A DNA stretch of 64,000 bases from Seison nebaliae (Eukaryota > Rotifera > Pararotatoria > Seisonacea > Seisonidae): the NCBI GenBank assembly GCA_023231475.1, contig JALJEE010002614.1, positions 1-64,000 on the forward strand, given 5' to 3'. The number at the start of each line of letters is the position of its first letter. Position 1 is the stretch's first letter. Made by a program: the position numbers and the translations under genes. Shown here one piece after another: positions 38,961 through 51,189 of this stretch. Under the pieces are notes generated by a model that saw nothing but the letters and a program-made list of their open reading frames with translations, was not told where the DNA came from and made no database searches.

Positions 38961-39599
38961 AATTTCTCTATTATCATTGATTTTTCCTTACAACTTTTAT
39001 CAATGTGGATTTTCGAAAATATTATTTTCTATAATATGTTTTATTTCATTTAAACAATCAACGAAATTCGTTCAAATTAACGTACAGTTAAAAAATATCT
39101 TTCTAGAAGTTTCGATGGACAAAATAATTAGGAGACAAACTAAACTTTATTTGAATTATACCTATAATTGGTCACTCGAATTAATTTTAACGGAATTTGA
39201 AACATTATACATAGTACAAACTGTTGATTTCTTTCAAGGTGATTTATAATCATAAATTTTTTTATCATTTTCTATTATGAGTATCGATAAACTTATTTAA
39301 CTTCATTGGAATTGAACCGAATTTTTATTAGATGGTAAAAATAATGGTAAATAATCAGGAGAGGACCGATGGAATGGAACAGTTACTTAAGCCTATTAGT
39401 TCCATTAATATGAAGAAAAGATTTAAACGATTAATTTCGGATCGAAAATTTAGCCGATTTTCAGTTTTAGATCATTAGGAACAGTTTAATTAAATTTCAG
39501 TTATCATAATTTTTTTTCATCATTAAAATACAATTGTCTTGCCATACAATTCAAATCAAATTAAATGTCGATGTTAGAAGCATGGTAGACATTTAAAGT
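38961..39599. promoter_or_regulatory. divergent intergenic region between EF-hand and NHA antiporter genes
   Basis: Both neighbours start at its ends, so it must contain both promoters. A short frame inside (38977-39249) shows no coding character. No specific site recognised. Confidence 0.35.
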
Positions 39600-41426
39600 A
39601 TGACAGGTCTACTCGATCACATAGACAATTGTTTCGGGAAATGTTGTAAAGGCTGTCTCCGGAATAAAGAAAAAAATGTTACTTACAAAAATGATATAAG
39701 AAATGTGAAAGAGATAGATTGTAATTGTCCACCCGTACCTCCAATTTCCACATTGATCTCTTGGATTTTATTGTTCAGTTTTATCCTAATTTTCGGTTTA
39801 ACTGTCAATCTCGACGCTTCTACTTCAAGCGATGATGGGAAAACTAAATCGTCGTCATTATCATCAATTGCCTCCTTGTCAATCTTATTCATTATTGCGA
39901 TGGTGTTTGGTTTCATCGTTTCCAAAATCGTTCCACCTTTACTTGGTATGTTAATTGGTGGTTTCTTATTGAAAAATGCATTTCGTCAATATTTTTTTAT
40001 ATCAAATTCTCATTCATCTGTTATACGGTTTCCTTCTTCATATTTTTCCTTTTTAAAATTATTTCTTCTTGTTAGTGTCATTGCTTTAAGTGTAATTTTG
40101 GCAAGGGCCGGTTTAGGCTTAGATGGTAATGCCTTAAAAAGACTTTCGGGTGTCACTTTCCGCTTAGCATTTCTTCCTTGTATATTCGAAGCGGTAACAG
40201 CCGGATTGATGATGTATTGGTTGTTTAATTTCTCCTTCGCTTGGTCTTTCCTTACTGGGTTCAATTTTTAAAATAAATATAAATTTCTAAATAATAAATA
40301 AAAATGATAAATCAGTTTTGTTTTAGGTGCAGTTTCACCCGCCGTTGTGGTACCGTCAATGTTAGATCTACAATTAAGGAGATTGGGAACGGAAATTGGC
40401 ATACCATCAATGGTAATAGCAGCATCGTCGATGGATGATGTTGTGGCAATATCAGCTCATGGTGCCATCTTATCTTATATATTCTCATCAAATGCTTCCA
40501 TCGTCTGGAAAGTGTTATCAGCACCGATCGAAGTAATTAGTGGTGTGGTCGTTGGAATTATTATGGGAATGTTTCTCTGGATAATTCCAGGACGAATTGG
40601 AAAAGATAAAAAATCATCTTCTGGTAATGGATGGTTGGCATCATCACTCGTGTTATTTTGGTGTTTGGCGGTTACTTTTGGGAGTAAATTCATTCATTTT
40701 TCGGGTGCTGGTGCACTTGCCGTTTTGTGCACAACTTTCGTCGCATCACAACGATGGAGACGTGATGGATGGAATGAGAAGACGTCAATCGTTAGTAAAA
40801 TGTTGGCTTATATGTGGTTTTGTCTTCAACCGTTCTTATTCGGTCTTATCGGCTATGAGACGGATCTCACACAAATTTCTGGATATGACGCCAAATATGG
40901 TGTGGTGGTCATTTTAAGCGCTTTAGTCGTTCGTTTAATTATATCATTATTGGCCACTTTTCGTTCAGGTTGTAATTGGAAAGAAAGATTATTCATATCA
41001 ATCGCTTGGACACCGAAAGCGACCGTACAAGTTAATAATTTAATTTTGATGGTTTTTATGATGATTTCTTTTCAGGCTGTTATTGGACCCTTGGCATTAA
41101 TCGAAGCTAAAAATTTTGTTTTTAAAAATCAATTGGAAATGAATGGAAATTCCATGTTGAATTCTACTACTTCTTTTAATCAATCGCTTCAGACGTTCCA
41201 TAATGGAACTACTTTAAATTATGATCCGATAAAATGTGGAGAAATCGTTTTAGCCATCGCTGTTTTATCCATCTGTATTACGGCTCCGTTGGGATTGGCT
41301 GGAATCTCATTAACGTCGAGTAAATTATTAAAATCAGAAAATTTAGTTGTTGAAATGGACGAACTAGTGACGAATGAACAAACAACTAATAAATTGTTGG
41401 ACGAAGAGACGAACGGTAAAGAATAA
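39600..41426 (+). CDS. SLC9B: sodium/proton antiporter, NHA / SLC9B (CPA2) family
   Basis: Electrogenic Na+(Li+)/H+ exchanger of plasma or organelle membranes. Exons 39600-40258, 40316-41030 and 41076-41426 give 574 residues. The cytosolic N terminus is Cys/Lys-rich, and about 12-13 hydrophobic helices follow. Family hallmarks are LLGMLIGGFLLKN, ILARAGLGLD, FLTGFVLGAVSPAVVVPSML (across intron 1) and the ion-binding double Asp in AASSMDDVVAIS, the DD motif conserved in NHA proteins. WTPKATVQ|AVIGPLAL spans intron 2. That 45-nt intron (41031-41075) is a multiple of three and free of stops, so unspliced RNA would insert 15 residues in frame. For intron 1 the acceptor at 40315, not the later AG, restores the family frame. 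Confidence 0.95.
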
Positions 41427-42355
41427 TAATTAAATTTTTTCTTCTGTTAACGAAAGATAATTGCATTTGTTCTTCCATTTTTCATCATAATAAATAACAA
41501 GGAATTTTATTGCAAAAGAAATTTGAGGAAAGGTTCGAAAGGCCGTAAGTGTTGATGAATTGAAGCGAAAAAAGAAGAAGATAAAGAGAATTTAGGAATT
41601 ATGTATATTTTTTTAGTCTGTTTGTTTGTTCTTCAAATAATTGATTGAGATAGAAGCGTTATTCAAATTCTTGACGAGTTTCATGAATTCGTTTGTTTGT
41701 TGTGATTGAATCGATATAATAACTGAATCACTTGAATCGTCGTATGTCTAAAATTATGAGTGTGTGTTGAGAATTGTGGAAATGAGAAATGAAATGGTAA
41801 CAAGAAAAGAAATATAACTAATTTAAGAGGAAATTGTTAGACGAAAAATAAATAATTGAGTAACGTGAATAGGAAGCATTAAACTGAAGAATGAATAGAA
41901 ATTGGAACGATTATTAATAAGCTTACGTCATCTTGTTTACATAGAATTCTTTTATTGTTCTTTTCAATAATAGTCAGTAGAAGTAATAGATTATTTTTGT
42001 AGTAGTAATTGATGATAGTTGTAGTAATAATTGATGATAGTTGTAGTAGTAGTAATAGATGATAATGGTGACCAAATGTTTGAATGGTTTGGATTGTGGG
42101 AGATTTGTGAAATAGTAGTTCATTGTGTATTTTTAGACATGACATGTTGAACACTCGAAAAAGAGTTATCAATCGAAATCTGTTGTAGAATTTATTCAAA
42201 TTTCAAATTTCAGATTTTTAATTGAATAACGATGATGTGGAAGTATTCGGTATTTGGTTGAAGAAGAAATTGTGAATTTGATCAATTTGATGAGACACCG
42301 GCTAATTGAACGTTGAATATTGGTTTATTTGAATTGTGGATGATTTCCCGTTTAC
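41427..42355. other. intergenic spacer with degenerate GTAGTA/GATGATAG repeats
   Basis: Between two convergent genes. An imperfect ~24-bp tandem repeat (GTAGTAATTGATGATAGTT-like) occurs at about 42000-42065. No gene seen. Confidence 0.5.
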
Positions 42356-44387
42356 TTATGTGTAACTGTTCATCTGAACGATTTCATATTCATCGTTCTT
42401 CGGTCGAGTAGGTAGTCGCGAGTAGATTGTGCAACTACATAGAGTAATGAATAGAGTGAGGAGGAATGATGCGAGCATTAGCCAGAAAGATAATCCGAGT
42501 TTGATCGAATAAAGTATCTGCGGATTGTATTTATTAATGAGTGCTTCATGTTCCGGAACATTCTCTCTCTGATGGACGTTGTCACGAGACCAGAAGAATT
42601 CGTATAAGAAGGTTCCCAATCCAGCTCCCATGCACAAGAAAGCCAAAATGAACATTAAGGAGAAAATGACAACTGGATAAACGAGACATCGACGACAACA
42701 CATTGTCAATGGTAATATCGATACACCGATAATCATCCATAATGCAGCGGCCGAAAATAAAACGATTTGAGATAATCTCAAATAAAACATTTTGTTCGTG
42801 AACTTCTGTCTCGATTGAGGCATTGGATGATCTAACGAAACCGTTTCGGCGTTATGAATATTGAAATACTTTTTCATACATTGATGCTTCTCATCTAATT
42901 CGACACTGGACACTTTCTGCGTTTCTTTCGATCTCTCCGGTTTACAATCCATCTCGTCCACCATACTCGAACATTGACTTACACCGTCACATCTTGCTTT
43001 CTCCGAATTGAAACAACGTCCATCACATTCAATCATTGTCGCTGATGTACATTGTTTCTCACAATTCAATTCATCCGAGTAATCTAAACAATCCGGAATA
43101 CCGTCACATCTGAAAAAATAACGGTTTTTTAAAAATTTGAAAATAAAAAATTTTAAAGAAGGAAAACCGAACCTTGCACCTTTCTTACAGTATTTGAATC
43201 CCTTAGAAAAATCACAATCAATTGTGACGGAAGCGTCACATTGAACGCCAGTTTCGTCCGTCCAATCGAGACAATCGTTGATTCCGTTTCCTACCTAGAG
43301 AAAGATGGAAAAAACTGTCATATGGAAGCTTAAGAAGATTGAAATGAACTTGTGATCTGTCAATTTCATAATTATATTTTTTGCATAGAAATTTTTCTTG
43401 TTCCACATCTGTAATTGGTTTACAGTTATGTTCATCTTCCGCCATATTACAATCAGCGATTCGGTTACAATGCTTATCATGATTATAACACAATTCTGTC
43501 GAGAGAATTATTAGACGTAATCGGAAGTATATAAAGAAATAGAAAGAGGTGAAATATTTTCACAAAAATTTTCTCCTAATCGTTTCCCCATCACAAACAT
43601 TTCGAAAACGAAATTGGAAATGTATCAACAGTCCAAAAAAACGCGAAAAGGAGAAGACAACAATTATTCGTAATATAACAATAATTTGCTGACAATCCAA
43701 AAAAATTACTAAAATATCCTTATTCAAATTTTACCCTCAGAATAACAACGAAAATTCATTTCTTCTAATTGCTCAAACTTTAACATTTTTTCAATTCGAT
43801 AGAAAATAGTTTCGGGTTTTGATGTGGTGGTTTTTTCATCGTCGTCACCTCCAAACATCCCGGCGAAATTTGACAAACTATTTTGGGAATCTCAAAAACG
43901 GAAAATTTATGGAGATTTCAGCAATTTTAGATGAGATTAATGAGAATTCGAATATGATTTATCGAAATTTATAAGGAAGTTTATAGGAATGTTTGAAGTA
44001 GGAGAGGGAATTTGAGGACTAACCACTATCTGTATTTTTTACGCCAGATGCACAATACATCATACCTCGATCTGCACATTTCTTCTGTTTTTTAGCGGAA
44101 TAAGTGCGTTCGTTGTATGGCATGGAGAAGTTCTTGGCCACTTCCAATTTCATGGGTAGATACTTCGTACAATCCGTATAAAGACCACGACGATAAGGTA
44201 ATGGATGAGTTAGCTCAATTATTGAATGATCAGCTGGTGCGTCATGTTCAGCTGTCATGAGTTTTTTCACTGACGAATCAGGCACGCGTATCCACCATTC
44301 GGTAAAGAATGCGGTTAAATGGAGTGCCAGTGCACCCAAACCGCAAAAGATGAGGAAAACGATAGCTATCCAATATTTAACTTTCAT
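42356..44387 (-). CDS. claudin-like four-TM protein with four LDLa modules in the first extracellular loop
   Basis: Exons 44387-44024, 43890-43735, 43495-43350, 43294-43173 and 43109-42356 join in phase to give 513 residues (introns 133, 239, 55 and 63 nt). TM1 is at ~5-28. The loop then begins with claudin/PMP22-type features (TEWW, RRGLYTDC). An Asp/Thr-rich linker and four LDL-receptor class A modules follow: around FRC...DEHNC (first Cys atypical), FLC...DETGVQC, DCDFSKGFKYC...CLDYSDELNC and ECDGRCFN...MVDEMDC. TM2-TM4 are LFSAAALWMIIGVSILPL, VVIFSLMFILAFLCMGAG and SFWLMLASFLLTLFITL. A short tail ends in a Tyr-containing sequence (EYEIVQMNSYT). Likely a junction or receptor-type membrane protein; the arrangement is unusual for either family. 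Confidence 0.85.
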
Positions 44388-47300
44388 AATTATTCAAACT
44401 ATTCTACTTAAAAATAAAAATAAATGTTTAAATGTTGTTTGTTGATGATGATGATGAAGATGTGAAGTGAAGTGAAGTTATGATTAATTATAATTTCTTT
44501 TCTGATTAATGGAAATTTCCCATTTCGAAAATTTCGAAAAATTTTTCGATTAAGAAAATATTTTAATGTAACTATCAGAAAAGGATCTATCTACTCTCAT
44601 CGAGAAAGATAAAGGTATAGATGAAAGAAAAATAGGTAAATATGTTTTTTGGTAAGAAATGAATGATGGCGATGAACTCGTTAAAATAGTGGGAGAAAGA
44701 AACTTCATTCATGTTTGCTTCTTTTCCCATTCACCGTTCTGGTTATTACTAATATTAGTAAAATGATTATGTTTGATCTAAATTCATCATAACGGCATAG
44801 AGAAGTGCGATAACATGAATACGATCTTCATAGAAGATAAAGACCATATCGATACACAAACTAATCATACGAAGATGATCTGCATACATGTTTAGTTTCA
44901 CTAACTTCAAACTTGCTAGTGTAAAAGTATCATAGTATAGACATGACGTGAAAGACATTTACGACGTTGACCGATTTTTTATTTAAAAAAGTCAATTAAG
45001 CATATTCCTTACGACAATTGCAATGAGTGTATCGACTAATAGTGAATAGAATGAGGGGCGAATGAATGATTCAATAAATAGACAGATAAATATTGAAAAG
45101 AAATTAGAGACGTTTCTTCTCCCAAACAAATGGTCATAAGTGAATGTGTTAATAATTAAAGAAGAATGCTATTCTTCTTCTTTTTATTCGAGCTACTTTA
45201 TTTCTGACGTCATCATCTCTTCCGAACGACTACAGGAAGATTAGTAGAAAGACGAGAATACTATTCATTATTGAATTGATAAATTCACATGAAATTTATC
45301 TTATTCATTTCGATGATTGCTCGAAAAAAGATTGTGAAGGCATGAAACGATCATTTTACCGTTCCAAATATACATCGAAAAATCGAAAATTCTCATAAAA
45401 TTCTTGAAAATTACTAATAGAAGAGATATTGGAGAAGAAGAAGAAATTGCACCAAAAATTCTATTGAGAAATTACAAAATATTTGGTAATCATGCGATGG
45501 TTATCGAATCACATTTTATTTCGCATCCATTTCGAATGGAAGAAATCTGATGTCTACAAATTCAATCAATGAATTTCATTGTGTCGATCGATATTATTAT
45601 TAAATATTTTTATTGCAGCCGATACAATTATGATGGTACATGGTTAATTGTTACCAGTAGCGATGGTAGAGTGGAAAGGTAGGGAAATAATGAATAATGG
45701 TAAATTGGTGAGATGGAATGCTTTTTAAAATATTTGATGACTTTTCCATACGTTTCTATCTTCATAATTGAATGTTGCCATGACAATGATCGTTAACACT
45801 TCCTCAATATTGGAGAACGAGTGTCAAAAAAATTATCTACTAGAATTTTTATGTGCAGAATATGGAGAGGAAGGAATGATAATGAACAACACAAATGGAA
45901 CACTTTTCCATCATTTGAATATTGCTTGATATGTCTATTCCATCAGATACTACACATCGAAATTTCTATCAATTTAAAATTAAAGTTAAGGATGAATGAG
46001 GAAGTGATAAGAAAATTGAAAGAAAAGGGAAAGTTGAATTGCGTATGAATTGCGGAACTTGACAAACAAACATAAACGTTTTCCTTCTCGTTTTGTCGAG
46101 GTCTTCATTCACCTATTTTTCATATGTCTACTTTGTTACGATGTTAATGATTCTCTCTCGTACCACTTCAATGTCAGTTCGTCCGACGGGCAATTGTCCC
46201 ATCTATTTCTTTATTAACGGACATGTTTCATTTTTAAAGTTTACTCTCACAAATAGTTCTAAGAATTTTTCATACAATATTATTTGCATTTCCATAAAAA
46301 CGAGAATGTTTGGAAAGAATTTGAAATTTTTTTAAATTTCAATCAAAATTTTTTAAAACTCGAGGGAGTTACCATGATTCGAACGTGATGAGGAGAATTG
46401 ACCCTTGGGGGAGTTGTCGATTTCTCTCCATAAGACTATCGTACAATTATACAACACTTTATGTATACAACCTCTCCGCCGTCATTCATCATCACATAAC
46501 ATTATACTTTGCTTACTTAAATGAAAACTATTAATAATTGGCATATATTCAATTCATATACATGAATATCTCATCTTTCTTTACATTTTATTACCATTTA
46601 TCATTATTCTACTTATAACATTTTTTCAGTTCTCCCCAAGAACTTTCTTCCATTCAATGGCATTAGTTTTTTAATTTTCCTAAAAACTCTCTTATTTTGA
46701 AAATAATCAATTTCTCACCAAAAACATAAATTTCTTTCCGATTTTGTTCTTTTAAGATTCATAATTCAAAAAATTCTACTCCTTCTTCCTCGTACGTCAG
46801 ACGATTGTACTTCCAATTCTACTCCTATAGACAGTTCAATATCAAGTTCAATATCATTTTCCACAAATATATTCAATTCTTTAGAATTATAAGTAAGAAA
46901 TTTAGTAAGAAATTAGTTAGGCCGTTTGAAATTACAAAAAATGACAACGAGAAGTAGGTTTGAATAGGTTGAATACTAACATGAAATAATAGATGTCCCC
47001 ATCACAATTGGCAATTGGAATAAATAAACGAAGAAATTGGAGAAAAAGAGGAATCGTTAATTTATTCGACTATAGTTTTCTTAATCACCATTCATTGTGG
47101 AGAGTGTGGAGGACATTGACGAAATGATAAGAAATAATCGTAAATAAACATATTAATATCAAGAGGATTTGATACTGTATATCGGGCGACTTGTTACTAC
47201 AAGATTACACATTAACACAATCATCTCAATTTACATTCGATTCAAATTTGAAACTAATTCTACGATTCCTAAAATATGTCGAACATATTTTCTTCTCATA

Positions 47301-48730
47301 TTATAATGCACAGTTTTAATAAAATCATAATTTCTTTACCATCCAGCGGCTACTTTCTGAAGTGTTTCGGTTCAGTTTTTCCGCGGACGATTATATATCA
47401 GGAAATCTCATTATCTAAGAAAATGTAATAAATGTTTAAAAAATTATTATGCAAATGAGATAAGCGATAGAAGAATGAGGATGGAAATATTGAGAAGAAG
47501 TAATTTTCTCATTTATTCTATAATTTGTGAGCATTTTCTTATTGTTAGTAGAGTTTGCTGATATATCTTGAATTCTTCACTTCTTTTCGAATCAGAAAAA
47601 AAGGAGTTCCATATATTACTTTTACATTTGCTGTTCATTCGAATATTTACAACGTAACATTATGGAAGATAAGGTCTACATCTAAATCTACTTCTTCTTA
47701 TATATATTTTTTGACAATTCAACCCCTTGAAACTTCTACTACTAAATTTGAAAAAAACGGACGAATCTTCCTCTATATTCGATTTATTATTTTCCATGAA
47801 ATTTTTGAAATTTTATTTTTACGTTAGTTCAAATATATGAAATATTTTTGCCCAAATTCAACAGTCCACAATATAAAACTTTTACTTTAGTTTCAAGAAA
47901 CAATTCTCTGAAATTTAAATTGCCAAAGAAATTGATTCAATCGTCAAATTTCATAAATATCGATTGAAAGTGTCGGAGTCGTATGAAAAAGAATATTTGT
48001 CCGAATCTTTAAAAAGAGAAATATATCGGTTCGTTTTCAGTTTAGAAACGAATAGAAATGATGATGGAAGAGAATTAGCCTAAATTTGCCTGTAGCATTG
48101 ACGGTGAACGTTCAAAAGTTGTTGTAACTATATCTATAAAATATTCACCATTGAAAAAGATTCATCCAAATTTCACCTTCATCAAATCAGTAAGATATAT
48201 TTTAATTGGTTGAAAGGAAAGTTTCCCGATGATACAGGAATGAATATATTCATCACCACAAGCAGAACAATGAATAAGTGAAGAACCAATTTGGCAGATG
48301 GAAATAATGTTTGTAATAAATTATATCATCATCACGACAAATAGAGTTGAACGAATGAAGTAATAAGAGAAATTGGAAAAAGAATCGATTCGACGGACGA
48401 CGTATGAAGAATATTCATTCCGAAGTGGTTGAATAATATATGAGCTAAAAGGGAAAGGTATAAAAAAGAAACTTAATGCGGAAGTACCTTTCTTTTCAAA
48501 CTTTTCAACACGATACCCGAACATCATATTTAAGTTAGTTCTGATACAATGTGCGATAGTGATGAACAGAATACTGGAAGGGGACAGGTATACCCGCTTA
48601 TATCGTCTCTCAAACAAAAATACATCAAAATGGGAAAATCCGTTCGTAGTAAAACTGACAATGATTGACTGGAGTATGTTCCTGACAAACGCCTAAATAA
48701 TAAAAAATTTCAATCTTCGTAAATACACTT

Positions 48731-48752
48731 ATATATATAAATATATATATAC
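48731..48752. repeat. (TA)n microsatellite
   Basis: Alternating T/A run with one interruption, in the gene-poor region. Confidence 0.85.
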
Positions 48753-49402
48753 TTAGACAATACTTTATCTCGGATCACTTGTTTGTTATAAAGAAATTAG
48801 AAGAAAAATTTACATGAAAATTTTTGAATTATTTTCCAGATCGAGTATATTGGTACAACATCGGTAATGGTAATATTAATAATTCTAATTTATCAAATTG
48901 ATATTTTCAATAAAAGAATGATAATACAAAATTTATGTTGACGAATATTCATGAATTAAGTAATCGGAATGATGGAAATAGATGGAAATGGATTTTGTGA
49001 AAATTATCCAAGAAGTCCAATTCTACTTAAGTATTTGAAAGATTGATATAAAAGAGATTCTGTTTAACAGAATTTTAAAAAAAGAAATTTCGGAAAGAAT
49101 AAGTAGATCAATAAAATGGAAATTAGAATTGTCCGAAAAGTGAAAAAATTAAAGGATGTTTGGAAGGAAATTGAATTGTCCAGGTACGGGTTGAATATAT
49201 GTACCTATCTTGATTACTGATGGGAAAAGGAGAGGTGAAGAAGAATTAATTTTTGTTTCCACTTATCAGAATGTTACATTTAAGTTAAAGGGCGAAAAGG
49301 AAGCAGTTAACTGCTACCTTCCGGTTTTTCTTTCTTACTTCTCAATAACTAATCATATATAAACAAAAATTTATTCTGACATTATTATTTTCAAGTTAAA
49401 AT

Positions 49403-49440
49403 TGATGATGATGATGACGATGATGATGATGATAATGATA
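49403..49440. repeat. (GAT)n microsatellite, imperfect
   Basis: About twelve GAT units with one GAC and one GATAAT interruption, in non-coding DNA. Confidence 0.9.
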
Positions 49441-51175
49441 TCTTTTTTTTGGAGGAGGCGAATGAATGTTATGAAAAAAAAAATTCAGTTTAGAAAAAAA
49501 TATATAAAATTTTCTTACCTAATTTCCATTCAGCATTTGGTAGTTGTGAGAAGTGAACACAGATGAAACGAATCAACTCTTCATTATTTTGTAATAATGA
49601 GAATAAAGCAATATATTTCATTCAGCTTTTGTAAGATTTCTTAATATGTTCCCTAAACAGACTAACTGAGTGAGTTCGGGTTGGTAAGAATTATGGGCGC
49701 ACATAACTATGTAGACTCTAGATACGTAATCCTTCATCATCGTTCAAATATGACTATGAGATTTCTACTCCATTATTGTTAAAGTTAGCTACACATTATC
49801 ATTGAAATGACTATCAATCATTATATTATTGAGAATTTTACGATTTGCTTATTCCAAAAAAAAAAGATAAAGAAATTCATGTTAGCCTTAGGAAATTAGC
49901 AACAAATCATTTAACCATTTATCAGCAATACACAACTGATACACAACGGATTTCCAATGGAAAGTTGCTACAGTAGATAAATATGGGAAGCTTTTATCGT
50001 TTTGTCGATGTCGATTACGAAGGCAGAATTTCTTTTTTTCTATCTTTATCCATTAAGTCCTTAATTATGATGAAAATATATCTGTTTTGAAAAATAGGGC
50101 AAAGTAATATCAAGATCATCGTAAAATAAAGTTGTTGTATTAAGATAACTAGTATTACTTCGGAGAATCGAAATAAATGAAATAATTAATAAATGACAAT
50201 CACCACGAAAGAATTTCACTATCAACGTTACTTCAAATTTTGATGAAAATACGTTTGATTTCTACTATAAATACCTTTAATGGAATTTCTAGTGCTAGAG
50301 CGGAATATCGATATAGATCTGATATTGTTCATACAAATATCGTATTGATATTCATTAAATATGCGAATTAATAATATGCGAAATGTTAATAATTCTCTTC
50401 ATTTTAATAATAAAAAAGGTGCACGGTCGTACCAATACAGGAAACACGTATGTGAAAAAGAAACGGAATAAATTGTTGGTCGAACACCAAACGAAATTGT
50501 AAACAGATTTTTTGCAGAAAATGCATAAATGCATCCTGCTTCCCTTCCCAGTAGTGTCCATTCTTTATTATTAATGACAGTCCTCTAAAATGATGATAAT
50601 CGATTTCTGATAATATTCTGAAATGGTTTTCCAGAAACGAAAATGTTTCTCTTTCATCCGAAACAATAAAATCATATTTCATGAAATAAAATGTACTTAT
50701 TGAGTCGAATGTCATTTCGTCGATATTTTTCTCTAATCGAACATGTTTTTGAATGAAAAATTCGATCGGTTCATAAAACTGTAAATTATTTTCGACGAAA
50801 CTATAAATATCGGAACTCTTGGAAGTAGAAAGTTATATGAACTTCTTGAGTAATAATTAATCTTTATAAATTTTTCTTTCGTTACCATTTACCAGAAACA
50901 AACTTGGCGAGTGTATGTTTCTTCTCCAATCCTCTAAACCATTATTATGATGATTATGATATTATCGAACATGGATAATATTTTCAAATTTGATTTACGT
51001 TATGTAATTAATTAGGAAACAATTCGTTCTCATTATTAAACGGCTGTTTTCTTTCAGTGCACAGAAAATGCACATGCTTTTTCTTTATCAATATATTTTT
51101 ATTTATCTACTCTCGGGTTAATGGTGAAAATAATCGGATTAAAATCGATCAGTCTGCCGGTAATTGTGTACAGAC

Positions 51176-51189
51176 CACACACACACACG
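51176..51189. repeat. (AC)7 microsatellite
   Basis: Seven AC units in the gene-poor region. Confidence 0.9.

Noticed and set aside
40316-40326. Antiporter exon 2 starting after the AG at 40326
   Set aside because: That acceptor breaks the frame. The AG at 40315 gives the conserved FVLGAVSPA block in phase.
46356-46400. tRNA-like T-loop (GTTCGAATC on the minus strand)
   Set aside because: The T stem has a mismatch and no acceptor, D or anticodon arm can be folded around it.
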